Source of the DNA: Magnetospira sp. QH-2
GTDB lineage: Bacteria; Pseudomonadota; Alphaproteobacteria; Rhodospirillales; Magnetospiraceae
Reading direction: 5' to 3'
NCBI RefSeq assembly: GCF_000968135.1
Contig: NZ_FO538765.1
Span: 1,069,819 to 1,133,818 of the forward strand
Length of the DNA: 64,000 nucleotides
A model generated the notes under the pieces. It had not been told where the DNA came from and ran no database searches. It worked only from the letters and a program-made list of their open reading frames with translations. This document shows, in pieces, positions 8,348 through 16,593 of the stretch. Made by a program: the position numbers and the translations under genes. How positions within the stretch are numbered: position 1 is the stretch's first letter; each line of letters opens with the position of its first letter.

Positions 8348-8527
8348 TCAAGGATGCCAGGGGGGCTTGGCCAAGCCCCCCTGGCGGGTCTCGGGGGTCA
8401 TCAACTGCATCTGCTGTTTGATGGCCTGGGGAATGCCTTGCATGGGATCGGCCGCCCGGGCCGGTTGGGTCGACAGGGGTAGGAGGAGGGCGAGCAGTGG
8501 TAAGATCATGGCAATGCGGCGGGGCAT
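8348..8527 (-). CDS. Small secreted protein, 59 aa, unknown
   Basis: Starts at ATG 8527 (reading leftward) with CGGAGAC just upstream. Residues 1-25 form a convincing signal peptide (MPRR, a Leu/Ile-rich core, then QPARA-ADP). The mature part is only ~33 residues (DPMQGIPQAIKQQMQ and a TPETRQGGLAKPPWHP tail). A GC-rich hairpin (GGGGGGCTTGGCCAAGCCCCCC type, 8361-8382) lies inside the last codons and may act as its terminator. A palindromic operator-like site lies 73 nt upstream. No family recognised; reality is moderately supported by signal peptide, ribosome site and operator. Confidence 0.45.
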   Translation of the reverse strand: MPRRIAMILPLLALLLPLSTQPARAADPMQGIPQAIKQQMQLMTPETRQGGLAKPPWHP

Positions 8528-8599
8528 GGCGTGTCTCCGTTTCCTGAAACGAGAGGAACTCCGCGCGGCCTCACGGAGGCCGGCCCGTCATCGACCCTA

Positions 8600-8621
8600 T
8601 TAGTAAGTGAGCAATTACTAA
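8600..8621. promoter_or_regulatory. Palindromic operator-like site
   Basis: TTAGTAA (8600-8606) and TTACTAA (8615-8621) are perfect inverted half-sites 8 nt apart, AT-rich in a GC-rich background. The form is typical of TetR/MarR/HxlR-type operators. It sits upstream of the small secreted protein gene and downstream of the dioxygenase gene. No regulator gene is adjacent. Confidence 0.4.
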
Positions 8622-8706
8622 CAAGTCATGGGGCGTGGAGCAGGATGGAGGGGCCGTGATGAGCAAGGGCTAAGGGGCTGGGCGTCGGGTGGTGATGGCG
8701 CGCGCT

Positions 8707-9504
8707 TCAGTCCCCGGGCCGATCTCCAAAGGCATAGGCGGCGAGACTCAGGGCGCCACCGGAGAAGGCCCAGTGGATGCGGGTTCGAGGTTCTTCCGGG
8801 CTGGCCGCGCCGAGGGCGTAATAGAGTGGCAGCAGGTGTTCCTCGGTGGGATGGTTCTTTGCTGCGTGAGGCGCACGGCGGCGATAGTCGAACAGCTCAT
8901 CATGGTGGCCACTGATCAAGTTTTCGTGGAGCCACGTATCGAAGTCACTGACCCAGTCTGGTGGTGGGGCATCGGGGATGGCGCGGACGAACTGGTGCAG
9001 GTTGTGGGTCGCGCCGCCGGAGCCGATGATCAACACGCCCTCGTCCCGCAAGGGCCGCAGCAGGCTGCCGATGTTGTGATGGGTTTCGGGCGGTTGTCGG
9101 GGATCCAGGGACAATTGAACCACGGGCACATCCGCTTCGGGGAACATCCGACCGATTGGCACCCAGGTGCCATGGTCGAAACCGCGTAGCGGGTCCATGT
9201 GCGTCGGGACCCCGGCCTTGGCCAAGAGGTCGGCCACCCGTTGTGCGAGGACCGGGTCTCCCTGCGCCGGGTAGTCGATGTCATAGAGCGCGTCGGGAAA
9301 GCCGTAAAAGTCATGGATGGTGGCGGGCGCCCCGCCGCTGGACAGGGTTGGCTCGGCAGCCAGATAGTGGGCCGAAATACACAGTACGGCCTTTGGCCGC
9401 GCCAACTGATTCCCAAGCTTATCCAGAAACCGTTCCGTCGGTCCGTCGGTGAGGGCCATGGTCGGCGATCCGTGGGACAGGAACAGGCTGGGCAGACGGG
9501 ACAT
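8707..9504 (-). CDS. DODA-type extradiol ring-cleavage dioxygenase (YgiD/LigB-like)
   Basis: Class III extradiol dioxygenase family, 265 aa from the ATG at 9504; a longer frame continues upstream but MSRLPSLFLSHGSPTMAL is the normal family N-terminus. Family metal-ligand regions are visible: LSHGSP near residue 10, ISAHY near 45, FDHGTWVP near 110 and GSGGATHNL near 165. Relatives are plant DOPA dioxygenase-like enzymes and E. coli YgiD, which open DOPA-like catechols with a bound metal. The natural substrate in bacteria of this type is unknown. It is followed on the same strand by nothing close; the gene upstream (PEP-CTERM) is separated by a hairpin. Confidence 0.88.
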   Translation of the reverse strand: MSRLPSLFLSHGSPTMALTDGPTERFLDKLGNQLARPKAVLCISAHYLAAEPTLSSGGAPATIHDFYGFPDALYDIDYPAQGDPVLAQRVADLLAKAGVPTHMDPLRGFDHGTWVPIGRMFPEADVPVVQLSLDPRQPPETHHNIGSLLRPLRDEGVLIIGSGGATHNLHQFVRAIPDAPPPDWVSDFDTWLHENLISGHHDELFDYRRRAPHAAKNHPTEEHLLPLYYALGAASPEEPRTRIHWAFSGGALSLAAYAFGDRPGD

Positions 9505-9616
9505 GGGGCATTGTCTCCGGGCATTGTCGCTGGGCAAGGTCGATCGTCGCCAGCATGGTGACCGCCGGTCAAAAACGGAAATTAAAAAGGGGGCGGGGCT
9601 ATTCACGGAGGGTATA

Positions 9617-9645
9617 TCCCGGCGCGCCATATGGACGCGCCGGGA
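9617..9645 (-). terminator. Hairpin after the PEP-CTERM gene
   Basis: TCCCGGCGCG (9617-9626) pairs perfectly with CGCGCCGGGA (9636-9645) across a 9-nt loop, 16 nt beyond the stop of the PEP-CTERM gene. There is no long T-run, so it may be a weak terminator or an mRNA 3' stabiliser. Confidence 0.5.
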
Positions 9646-9660
9646 TGAAAAAGGAAGAGC

Positions 9661-10446
9661 TCAGGCCTTGCCGGGGTTCCTTCTCCGCAGGCGGGTCAGC
9701 CCGAAAAGCCCGGTGGCGAACAACGCCAGACTGCCCGGTTCCGGCACGCCCACCGGGGTGCCGGTGATTACCAGATCGTCAATCCAGCCCATGATCGGCG
9801 TGTAGTGATAGGACTCGGCGTTGATGTACTGATAAAGGGACAGGCTCGTGGCCGTGGACAGGTCCATCAGCGGAATGGCGGCGGTGACGTCATGAATGAC
9901 GGCCCCGGATTCCAGGTCCTGAACCAGCATGTTGAGGCTGCCATCCTGGAGCGTATGGGTCCAACGGTAGGTGCCCGGGTCGTTGGGCACGGCGCCAATG
10001 GTGTCGGCGTAGGTATGGAGATTGCCGAACCGGTCATCGCCTTCGAAGATATCGGCGCGCATGCGGTTACTGCCGTAGTTGTAGGAGGCCATGCGGCTGC
10101 GGCTGACGAAGGCTCCCCCGTCGGTCTCCACGCGTAGCCAATTGCTATTGCCCCAGTAGATGCTCTCCATGGAGCCGATGTAGGTCATGGTCAAGCTGTC
10201 ATATGATTCACCGTTCAGGTCATAGGTCAGGTAGCCGCCCCCATCGATGTTGTGGACCTGAAAACGCTGGTTCTCGATGGCGCCATAGCCGTTGCGTGGG
10301 GACCAGGAGGTAAAGCTCCAGCCATCGGGCACCTGATTATCGTTGAAATCATAGGTGCCGATGATCTCGGCCCGGGCCGTGGTGGTGGCGCATAGCAAGG
10401 CGGCCGCCAGGGCGATGGCCGTTTTCTTGGATACGGTCATGGTCAT
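9661..10446 (-). CDS. PEP-CTERM sorting domain protein
   Basis: 261 aa secreted protein: signal peptide MTMTVSKKTAIALAAALLCATTTARA, a beta-rich, Tyr/Asn/Asp/Gly-rich extracellular body, and a C-terminal VPEPGSLALFATGLFGLTRLRRR-type signal (written here with its key parts VPEP, hydrophobic helix, RRR). This tripartite tail is the PEP-CTERM signal recognised by exosortase, which anchors or exports proteins along with exopolysaccharide. The body (NGYGAIENQRFQVH, GGGYLTYDLNG) looks like a jelly-roll or lectin-type fold without a known active site. AAGGAGAAA precedes ATG 10446. No exosortase gene lies in the window. Confidence 0.85.
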   Translation of the reverse strand: MTMTVSKKTAIALAAALLCATTTARAEIIGTYDFNDNQVPDGWSFTSWSPRNGYGAIENQRFQVHNIDGGGYLTYDLNGESYDSLTMTYIGSMESIYWGNSNWLRVETDGGAFVSRSRMASYNYGSNRMRADIFEGDDRFGNLHTYADTIGAVPNDPGTYRWTHTLQDGSLNMLVQDLESGAVIHDVTAAIPLMDLSTATSLSLYQYINAESYHYTPIMGWIDDLVITGTPVGVPEPGSLALFATGLFGLTRLRRRNPGKA

Positions 10447-10644
10447 TTTCTCCTTAAAGGTTCGCGCTCAACCGTTGGGCTTGTCGAGCCAATGGATTAC
10501 CCGGTAAGGAGAAGCAGATTCTGTGCCAGAGTAAAATGTTATTCAATCATAAGTAGTTTAATCAGAGACTTGGATGCGCAAGCCTGTTTTTCCCGCCACG
10601 CGCCACCCGCATTCATATGAGAAAAGTGTAATAGATACCGACAG

Positions 10645-10674
10645 AATGAGCGTTGTCGGGCGCTCATTTTTTTA
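10645..10674 (+). terminator. Rho-independent terminator, plus strand, no annotated gene upstream
   Basis: AATGAGCG (10645-10652) pairs with CGCTCATT (10661-10668), 8-nt loop, followed by a T-run. The T-run is on the plus strand, yet no plus-strand gene is seen between 8.6 and 10.6 kb, so it may end a small RNA from 10450-10640. Confidence 0.6.
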
Positions 10675-10698
10675 CAGCAGGAACCAAAGGAAGGGGAG

Positions 10699-10785
10699 TG
10701 GTGCGGGCGGCCGGACTTGAACCGGCAGGGCGTTTCCGCCGTCAGATTTTAAGTCTGATGTGTTTACCAATTTCACCACGCCCGC
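10699..10785 (-). tRNA. tRNA-Leu (anticodon UAA)
   Basis: The minus strand folds as a class II tRNA: 7-bp acceptor stem GCGGGCG/CGCCCGC, D-arm with GAAATTGGTA, anticodon stem TCAGA/TCTGA enclosing loop CTTAAAA (anticodon TAA), a long variable arm (CGGCGGAAACGCC), and T-arm GGTTCAAGTCC. Discriminator A and the 3' CCA are encoded (10702-10699). Length 87 nt fits leucine tRNAs. Confidence 0.95.
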
Positions 10786-10832
10786 GGTGAGGGTGACTCA
10801 CGCGGGCATATTAATGGCATCAAGGGGCTGGG

Positions 10833-11618
10833 TCACCCCCTGTGCAGGAAAAATGGTTTGTCGTGGACCAGGATGTGATCGATGAGCCAGAAGCGGACGA
10901 AATCACGCATCAAGATGCGGGCATCGTCCATGTCCGTTTCCTTGCGCAGATTTTCAATGGTATGGCGCAGTTCCGACAGCAATCGAGCGTGATCCCGGGC
11001 ATGGGCCTGGGCTTCCGCCGAGTGAATGGTGGCGAATTCGGATTCCTCGTGCTCAAAGTGGACCTTGGTAAAGCTGTAGATTTGGGCGAAGTTTTCCAGG
11101 AAAACCTCTTCCTCGACCCCGTTCATGATCCAGCCATAGAGCCGATTGAGATAGTTCACCAAAGCCTTGTGGTGCTCGTCAATGATCTCGTCATGGACCA
11201 GCAATGAGTCGTCCCAGGTAATCAGGTGCTCGGTCGGAGTCTGGGCCAACACTTCCCAGTATTCCTGATCGCCCAGCAACTCGTGCTCGAATACCGTGCG
11301 TTCCGCTTCGTCAATGAAGCGGTACATATAGTCCTCACCCTTGCCGTCGGCGAGCTTGCGCAGCTTGCGGATGATATGGGCATGGTCTTCGTTGTGCCGT
11401 TGCCAACCGGCGAATCCGGCGGCGCGCACGATGGTCATCTCGGTCTGGAAATGGTCATCCAAATTGGCGAGAAAGCTGTCGATGACTGCGTCGCAGGCAT
11501 TCGGATCCTGTTCCATAATCCAGGCATGGGCCAGCTTGCTGACCAGCCGAGTCAGGTCCGCGTGGTGCTTGTCGATGATTTCATTGCCGCTCTGGGGGAA
11601 ATTCTGGCTCATATTCAA
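10833..11618 (-). CDS. Tandem bacteriohemerythrin (two diiron domains)
   Basis: 261 aa made of two hemerythrin folds in one chain. Domain 1 has the complete ligand set His19, His56, Glu60, His75, His79, His112, Asp117. Domain 2 repeats it as His150, His187, Glu191, His206, His210, His248, Asp253. Hemerythrins bind O2 at a carboxylate-bridged diiron centre and serve in oxygen storage, delivery or sensing. There is no signal peptide or membrane segment, so the protein is cytoplasmic. Most bacterial single-domain forms are ~130 aa; this is a clean duplication. Microaerophilic magnetotactic bacteria are rich in hemerythrins, which fits the proposed host. The start at 11618 has an alternative Met two codons downstream. 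Confidence 0.93.
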   Translation of the reverse strand: MNMSQNFPQSGNEIIDKHHADLTRLVSKLAHAWIMEQDPNACDAVIDSFLANLDDHFQTEMTIVRAAGFAGWQRHNEDHAHIIRKLRKLADGKGEDYMYRFIDEAERTVFEHELLGDQEYWEVLAQTPTEHLITWDDSLLVHDEIIDEHHKALVNYLNRLYGWIMNGVEEEVFLENFAQIYSFTKVHFEHEESEFATIHSAEAQAHARDHARLLSELRHTIENLRKETDMDDARILMRDFVRFWLIDHILVHDKPFFLHRG

Positions 11619-11914
11619 TGCGTTCGGCCTCCGGACAATACAACAACGGCCCGTTCTTTAAATGGGCTGCCCCAACGTTCCCCTGACAACATATCCGAAA
11701 GAATACAGGAATGTCGTAAGAATTGCCGCAGGAAAATGCTCATATTGGAATGATTCCGGAATGCGTCTAACCCAGATCATTGCCCGGACCCCCAGACTTG
11801 GGATACAAAGGCCGCTCGAACAATGATCCCGAGGCCCAATGCGAGGCACCGGGGAGTTGGTGGGAGGAGGCCGGACCGGATTGATTCGGGTCCGCGAAAT
11901 ATGGGAAGGGAACC

Positions 11915-12415
11915 ATGAACGGAGCATTGAAACTGATTTTCGCCCTGGTGCTGTTGGCGGCAGGTGCGGCGGGTGGTCTTTTGATCGCCATGAATTCCTT
12001 CGAGATCAAGCAGACCGTGGTCATGCAGCAGGTGGCCGAAGGGCTGACCGCCGAAGACGTGCGCGAGTCCATGATGTCCAAGGCGGCGGAACTGAACATG
12101 AAGTTCGTCGGGCATCAGCCCCTGTCCACCGAACTCAACAATCGCGGCGTCAAGTCGGCGCAGTTGGATATCTACCAGTTCTGCAATCCGGAAGATGCGC
12201 GGAAAATGGTCGATGTGGACATGAGCTTCGCCGCCTATATGCCTTGCCGGATCATCCTGGTGGAAGACCCCGAAGGCCGCTTGTGGCTCGAGATGCTGGA
12301 TCTGGACTTGATGATCCAGTTTGCCAAGCTCGAAGGCGAAGTGTTGGATATCGCCATCCGGGTCCGAGACACACTGGTGGAGATCATGGATTCAGCCGCA
12401 AAGGGTGATTTCTAG
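11915..12415 (+). CDS. DUF302 domain protein, membrane-anchored
   Basis: 166 aa, ATG after AAGGGAA. Residues 5-26 form a membrane helix or uncleaved signal anchor. The remainder matches the DUF302 family: CNPEDARKMVD, then FAAYMPCRIILVEDPEGRLWLEMLDLDLMIQ and a C-terminal helix ending in KGDF, here given as landmarks. DUF302 proteins have a small alpha/beta fold, often periplasmic and often next to sulfur, heme or metal genes, with no agreed function. Two conserved Cys (about residues 90 and 109) are present. The gene stands alone and is closed by a strong terminator. Confidence 0.85.
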   Translation: MNGALKLIFALVLLAAGAAGGLLIAMNSFEIKQTVVMQQVAEGLTAEDVRESMMSKAAELNMKFVGHQPLSTELNNRGVKSAQLDIYQFCNPEDARKMVDVDMSFAAYMPCRIILVEDPEGRLWLEMLDLDLMIQFAKLEGEVLDIAIRVRDTLVEIMDSAAKGDF

Positions 12416-12460
12416 AATTCTCCAAGGTCAATGACCTGAAATAAAACAATTTTACACGAA

Positions 12461-12494
12461 AGAGGGCCTTCCATTGGCGGAGGCCCTCTTTTTC
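12461..12494 (+). terminator. Rho-independent terminator after the DUF302 gene
   Basis: AGAGGGCCT (12461-12469) pairs with AGGCCCTCT (12481-12489) and is followed by TTTTT. Confidence 0.9.
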
Positions 12495-12575
12495 ATGCTA
12501 CACTTGCGCTGTTCGGAGGAGTGCCTACATAAAAATAATACAGTAATACCGACATAAATTAGGAGGTTTTACGTT

Positions 12576-13019
12576 ATGCACAGGAAGATCATACCGGATA
12601 TTGTTCAATTCCAAACTGCCTGCGCTCTCAGCCCGTCGGACTCGGCTCGCGCCGCCGCCGAATGCATGGCCGAGCGCAACGTCGCCGCTTCGGTGGTTCT
12701 TGAAGATGGCAATCTGGTCGGAATCGTCACCGAACGGGATCTTACCCGCAAGGTCGTCGCCACCGGCAATACCCCCGATGCAACCACTTTAGCCGAGATT
12801 ATGACGCCCAACCCGGACACCTTGTCCCCGGATGATACAGCCTATAGCGCCTTGAGGCTCATGCAGACCCGTCACGTGCGCCACCTGCCGGTGGTTGACA
12901 ACGGTCAGGTGGTCAGCATGGTGTCCATTCGTGACCTCTATGCCTCCATCACCGATGAATTGGAACACGACATCAAGGAAACCGAGGCCTTTGTGTTCGG
13001 CGACCGTTACGGTGCCTGA
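12576..13019 (+). CDS. Two-CBS-domain protein
   Basis: 147 aa consisting of a CBS pair (about residues 10-65 and 75-130): AAECMAERNVAASVVLEDGN / IVTERDLTRKVV and IMTPNPDTLSPDDTA / RHLPVVDNGQVVSMVSIRDL. CBS pairs bind adenosyl ligands such as AMP, ATP or SAM and act as energy-state sensors; free-standing ones usually regulate a partner enzyme or channel. It is preceded by a very strong AGGAGG ribosome site and an AT-rich promoter region (12520-12560). Its last 13 nt overlap the convergent meaB-like gene, so the transcripts meet tail to tail. Confidence 0.9.
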   Translation: MHRKIIPDIVQFQTACALSPSDSARAAAECMAERNVAASVVLEDGNLVGIVTERDLTRKVVATGNTPDATTLAEIMTPNPDTLSPDDTAYSALRLMQTRHVRHLPVVDNGQVVSMVSIRDLYASITDELEHDIKETEAFVFGDRYGA

Positions 13020-13957
13020 CTCATTAGCTTAAGGGCTTCCCGCGCGGCGGAATCGAAGTCGGTTTCGCCACGCGCGACCCGGGCTAAAAGGTCTTCAAGA
13101 GCTCTGTCCCCGCTTTCCAGCAGGGCATCGGTCAGTCTTTGCCCGGCCAACGTGGCGACCAACTGCCTCGTGCGCCCTTGCGGGTCCAACCCGCGCGGAT
13201 GCTCGGCCAGCCAACGGCCATGGGCGTCGATGGCTTGGGCCAATTCAGGGATGCCCTCTCCGGTGACCGCCGTGGTGATGATCACCGGCGGCGACCAGGC
13301 ACCGCCTGTTGTCCCATTGGCCGTCATGGATACCATATCGCCCAGTTGCGCCGCCGAGGCCTGAGCCAGGGGCTGGTCCCCCTTGTTGACCACCAGGATA
13401 TCGGCGATTTCCAGGATGCCCGCCTTGACCGCCTGAATGTCGTCACCCATGCCTGGCGCCACCACCACAATGCGGGTCTGGGCCAGCCCGGCAATCTCCA
13501 CTTCCGACTGCCCGGCGCCGACGGTTTCCACCACCACCCGGTCGCGCCCCGCCGCGTCCATCACATCCACCACCCGCGCCGCGGTGCGTGACAGACCACC
13601 CACATGCCCCCGCGAGGCCAGGCTGCGCACGAACACGCCCGGGTCTCCGGCATGGTCGGACATGCGCACCCGGTCCCCGAGGATGGCGCCGCCGGTGAGG
13701 GGGCTGCTGGGATCCACGGCCACCACGCCGACGCTCAGATCCTGCTCCCGAAAGGCCGCCACCAGGGCCGAGACCAGGGTGGATTTCCCGGCCCCCGGCG
13801 ACCCGGTCAAGCCAATCACCCGGGCACACCCGAGGCGCGGCTGGACCTCTGCCAGGACAGCCTGGGCATCGGCGGTTTCATTTTCCACGGCGGTGATGGC
13901 GCGGGCCAGGGCACCCCGGTTCCCTTCGGCCAGCTTAGGCAGCCAATCGAGACTCAT
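13007..13957 (-). CDS. meaB: MeaB-type G3E GTPase (methylmalonyl-CoA mutase chaperone)
   Basis: 316 aa GTPase that gates cofactor loading and protects adenosylcobalamin-dependent acyl-CoA mutases. P-loop GSPGAGKST at 52-60, switch region DPSSPLTGGAILGDR, VVETVGAGQSEVEIA (Walker B region) and base-recognition NKGD in place of the usual NKAD. The C-terminal dimerisation helices are present and length is normal for MeaB/ArgK. It overlaps by 4 nt (ATGA) with the upstream mini B12-binding-like gene, so both are translated together. No mutase subunit gene is in the window. Confidence 0.92.
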   Translation of the reverse strand: MSLDWLPKLAEGNRGALARAITAVENETADAQAVLAEVQPRLGCARVIGLTGSPGAGKSTLVSALVAAFREQDLSVGVVAVDPSSPLTGGAILGDRVRMSDHAGDPGVFVRSLASRGHVGGLSRTAARVVDVMDAAGRDRVVVETVGAGQSEVEIAGLAQTRIVVVAPGMGDDIQAVKAGILEIADILVVNKGDQPLAQASAAQLGDMVSMTANGTTGGAWSPPVIITTAVTGEGIPELAQAIDAHGRWLAEHPRGLDPQGRTRQLVATLAGQRLTDALLESGDRALEDLLARVARGETDFDSAAREALKLMSQAP

Positions 13958-14244
13958 GAAAGATTCTCCAATAGTTGGCGCAGGGCCTCGGCGCCGCCAT
14001 CCTCGCTGTCTGGGTCAATGCTCGCCACCGGGACATCGGGTATATCGACCCTTTCGACGCCTACGAGGACGATGCCTCGGGCATCCTCTTGCAAGGCCAC
14101 GTCGGCCAGCACCGTTGCCGCGGGTGCTTTGCCCAAATAGACCACTTCCATCCCCCCATCGCGCAAGGCCGAGGCCAAGGCCTGCAAAGCGGGGTCGTGA
14201 TCGTCACGTCCGGCGAGAATCAGTTTCAAGGGGAGAGGGGGCAT
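13954..14244 (-). CDS. Mini cobalamin-binding-domain-like protein
   Basis: 96 aa. LKLILAGRDDHDPALQALASALRDGGMEVVYLG, followed by LQEDARGIVLVGVE, resembles the Rossmann-like B12-binding domain of methylmalonyl-CoA mutase (family motif DxHxxG). Here the motif reads DDHDPA, so the histidine that replaces dimethylbenzimidazole could be present but the glycine after it is not. It is about 35 residues shorter than a full domain. Coupling to meaB by a 4-nt overlap supports a role with a cobalamin enzyme, perhaps as a docking or B12-handing adaptor. The name is an inference from this pattern and context. Confidence 0.65.
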   Translation of the reverse strand: MPPLPLKLILAGRDDHDPALQALASALRDGGMEVVYLGKAPAATVLADVALQEDARGIVLVGVERVDIPDVPVASIDPDSEDGGAEALRQLLENLS

Positions 14245-14412
14245 GGGGGACTCCGCTGCGGGTACAAGCCACCATTCTACTCGGCGCGAGGGGATGGTGA
14301 ACAGAGAGGAGTTCTGTTATGGTGCGCCGCTTGACGGTCGTCGCGGAGAGTTTCGCTTAAGGCTTGATCAGTCTGGAATAGACCGCACGCTCACCACTCC
14401 GAAAGAAGAAAA

Positions 14413-16593
14413 ATGACAGAATTCGAAGGCGTCGCCGAGACGCTGGGCCAGGCTTTGACGAAGCGTGGCTACACCCATTTGACCCCGGTACAAGAGGCCA
14501 TGCTGCGTCCTGACCTGCTGGACTCCGATGCCTTGGTGTCTGCGCAGACCGGATCGGGCAAAACCGTCGCCTTTGGCATGGCCCTGGCGCGGACCCTGCT
14601 CAATGACAATGGCCGCTTTGCCTTCGCTCAGGCCCCTTTGGCCTTGGCCGTTGCGCCAACCCGCGAGCTGGCTTTGCAGGTCAAGCGGGAGCTGGAATGG
14701 CTGTTTGAAATGACCGGCGCCACCGTGGCTTCCTGTGTTGGCGGCATGGATATGCGCACCGAGCGCCGGGTCTTGGAGCGGGGAGCCCATATGGTCGTCG
14801 GCACTCCAGGACGTCTGCGCGATCACATCGAGCGCGGTTCCTTGGATACGGCGGGCCTGCGCGCCGTGGTGCTGGACGAAGCCGATGAGATGCTCGATCT
14901 GGGATTCCGCGACGACTTGGAATACATCCTCGACGCGGCACCCGCCGAGCGCCGGACCTTGATGTTTTCCGCCACCGTGCCCCGATCCATCGCCAATCTG
15001 GCTAAGCGCTACCAGCGCGACGCGGTGCGGGTCAGCACCGTGGCTGAGCAGTCGCAGCATCTCGATATAGATTATCGCGCTTTGACCGTGGCGCCCAATG
15101 ATCGGGAAAACGCCATCATCAACCTGCTGCGCTTCTATGATGCCAAGAATGCCTTGGTGTTCTGTTCCACCCGGGCCACGGTCAATCATATGACCAGCCG
15201 CTTCGCCAATCGCGGTTTTTCCGTGGTAGCGCTATCCGGGGAACTGAGCCAGAACGAGCGCAGTCATGCCCTGCAGGCCATGCGCGACGCCCGGGCCCGG
15301 GTCTGTATCGCCACCGACGTGGCGGCACGGGGCATTGATCTGCCCGGCCTGGAGCTGGTCATCCATGCGGATCTGCCCAAAAATCGCGAGGGACTGCTGC
15401 ATCGTAGCGGCCGTACCGGGCGGGCGGGGCGAAAGGGTGTCAGCGCGCTGATCGTGCCGCATAACTGGCGCTCGCGCACGGAACGCATGTTGCGCGCGGC
15501 CAATATCGAGGCCACCTGGGCCAACCCACCGTCGGTGGAGGATATTCAAGCCCGGGACCGCGAACGCATTCTCGCCGACCCCATGCTCACCGAAGCCCTC
15601 TCCGAGGACGAACAAGCCTTTGCCCAGGAGCTATTGGATCAGCATTCCCCCGAACAGGTTGCCGCCGCCTTTCTCCGCCTGCGCCGGGCCGAACAGCCGG
15701 CACCCGAGGAACTGCTGAATACCGCGCCGGTGGAGCGCCCCAAAAGGCAGCGTGACGACTTCAAGAACGGGGTGTGGATCTCCTTGTCCGTGGGCCGTGA
15801 GCATACCGCCGAGCCGCGCTGGCTGCTGCCCATGCTCTGTCGCGCCGGTCATGTGACCAAACACGAAATCGGCGCCATCCGCATTCATGCCAAGGAAACC
15901 CATGTGGAATTGGCGCCCGACAGCATCGAGCGATTCATGGAGGCCCTGGGACCGGGACAGAAAGTGGAAAAGACCATTTCCGTGACCCGGCTGGAAGGCA
16001 TCCCGGAACCGCCGAAAGATGCCGGTCCGCGCAAGCCTTATGCCCGCAAGAAACCCTACGCGGATAAAAAGCCCTATGAGGGGCCGAAAACCGACGCTCA
16101 TACGCCTCCCGAGAAACCCAAGGCGAAACCGGTCGAGGCACCCGCCAAGCCATCCCCCAAGCCAAAGCCGAATCCGAAATCCAACTCCTGGTCCAAGAAG
16201 ATTGTTGATCAGGCGGACAAGCCTGTAGAAAAACCTAAACGCGACCCGTGGAAAAAGAAGCCGGAACGGGCCGCCAAGCCCGAGCGCCCGACCAAGACAG
16301 CGCCCAAGGCTAAACAGGCGCAGGCTGAAACGGACGCCAGGCCGACCGTGCGCGGCGTACCGCAACCGGGCTCGCGACCCAAGCTGGGGCTTAATTTCAA
16401 AGGCGGTGAAGCGAAATCGGATGGCCCCGGCGGCAAGCCACGGACCAAGCCAAAATCCAAGGCCAAGGGCAAACCCAAGGGCAAGAAAGACTTCAAGCCC
16501 AAGTTCCCCAAGGGGGGCAGAAAGCAACGCACACAGGATGACCCCGGGTCTCGGCCCTTGATGCGCAAGCGGGTGGCGAAGAAGGGGGGGTAG
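14413..16593 (+). CDS. DEAD-box RNA helicase with DbpA-type domain and long basic tail
   Basis: 726 aa. Helicase core: Q-motif region YTHLTPVQEAM, motif I AQTGSGKT (44-51), PTRELA, TPGR, motif II DEAD (155-158), motif III SAT, and motif VI HRSGRTGRAGR. A DbpA-like RNA-binding domain (GVWISLSVGREHTAEPRWLL to about residue 520) follows, as in DeaD/CsdA and DbpA, which remodel rRNA and mRNA during ribosome assembly and cold growth. The last ~200 residues are a Lys/Pro/Arg-rich disordered tail (KPYARKKPYADKKPYEGP and similar), probably nonspecific RNA binding. Immediately after the stop codon begins the 369-nt inverted-repeat element. Confidence 0.93.
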   Translation: MTEFEGVAETLGQALTKRGYTHLTPVQEAMLRPDLLDSDALVSAQTGSGKTVAFGMALARTLLNDNGRFAFAQAPLALAVAPTRELALQVKRELEWLFEMTGATVASCVGGMDMRTERRVLERGAHMVVGTPGRLRDHIERGSLDTAGLRAVVLDEADEMLDLGFRDDLEYILDAAPAERRTLMFSATVPRSIANLAKRYQRDAVRVSTVAEQSQHLDIDYRALTVAPNDRENAIINLLRFYDAKNALVFCSTRATVNHMTSRFANRGFSVVALSGELSQNERSHALQAMRDARARVCIATDVAARGIDLPGLELVIHADLPKNREGLLHRSGRTGRAGRKGVSALIVPHNWRSRTERMLRAANIEATWANPPSVEDIQARDRERILADPMLTEALSEDEQAFAQELLDQHSPEQVAAAFLRLRRAEQPAPEELLNTAPVERPKRQRDDFKNGVWISLSVGREHTAEPRWLLPMLCRAGHVTKHEIGAIRIHAKETHVELAPDSIERFMEALGPGQKVEKTISVTRLEGIPEPPKDAGPRKPYARKKPYADKKPYEGPKTDAHTPPEKPKAKPVEAPAKPSPKPKPNPKSNSWSKKIVDQADKPVEKPKRDPWKKKPERAAKPERPTKTAPKAKQAQAETDARPTVRGVPQPGSRPKLGLNFKGGEAKSDGPGGKPRTKPKSKAKGKPKGKKDFKPKFPKGGRKQRTQDDPGSRPLMRKRVAKKGG

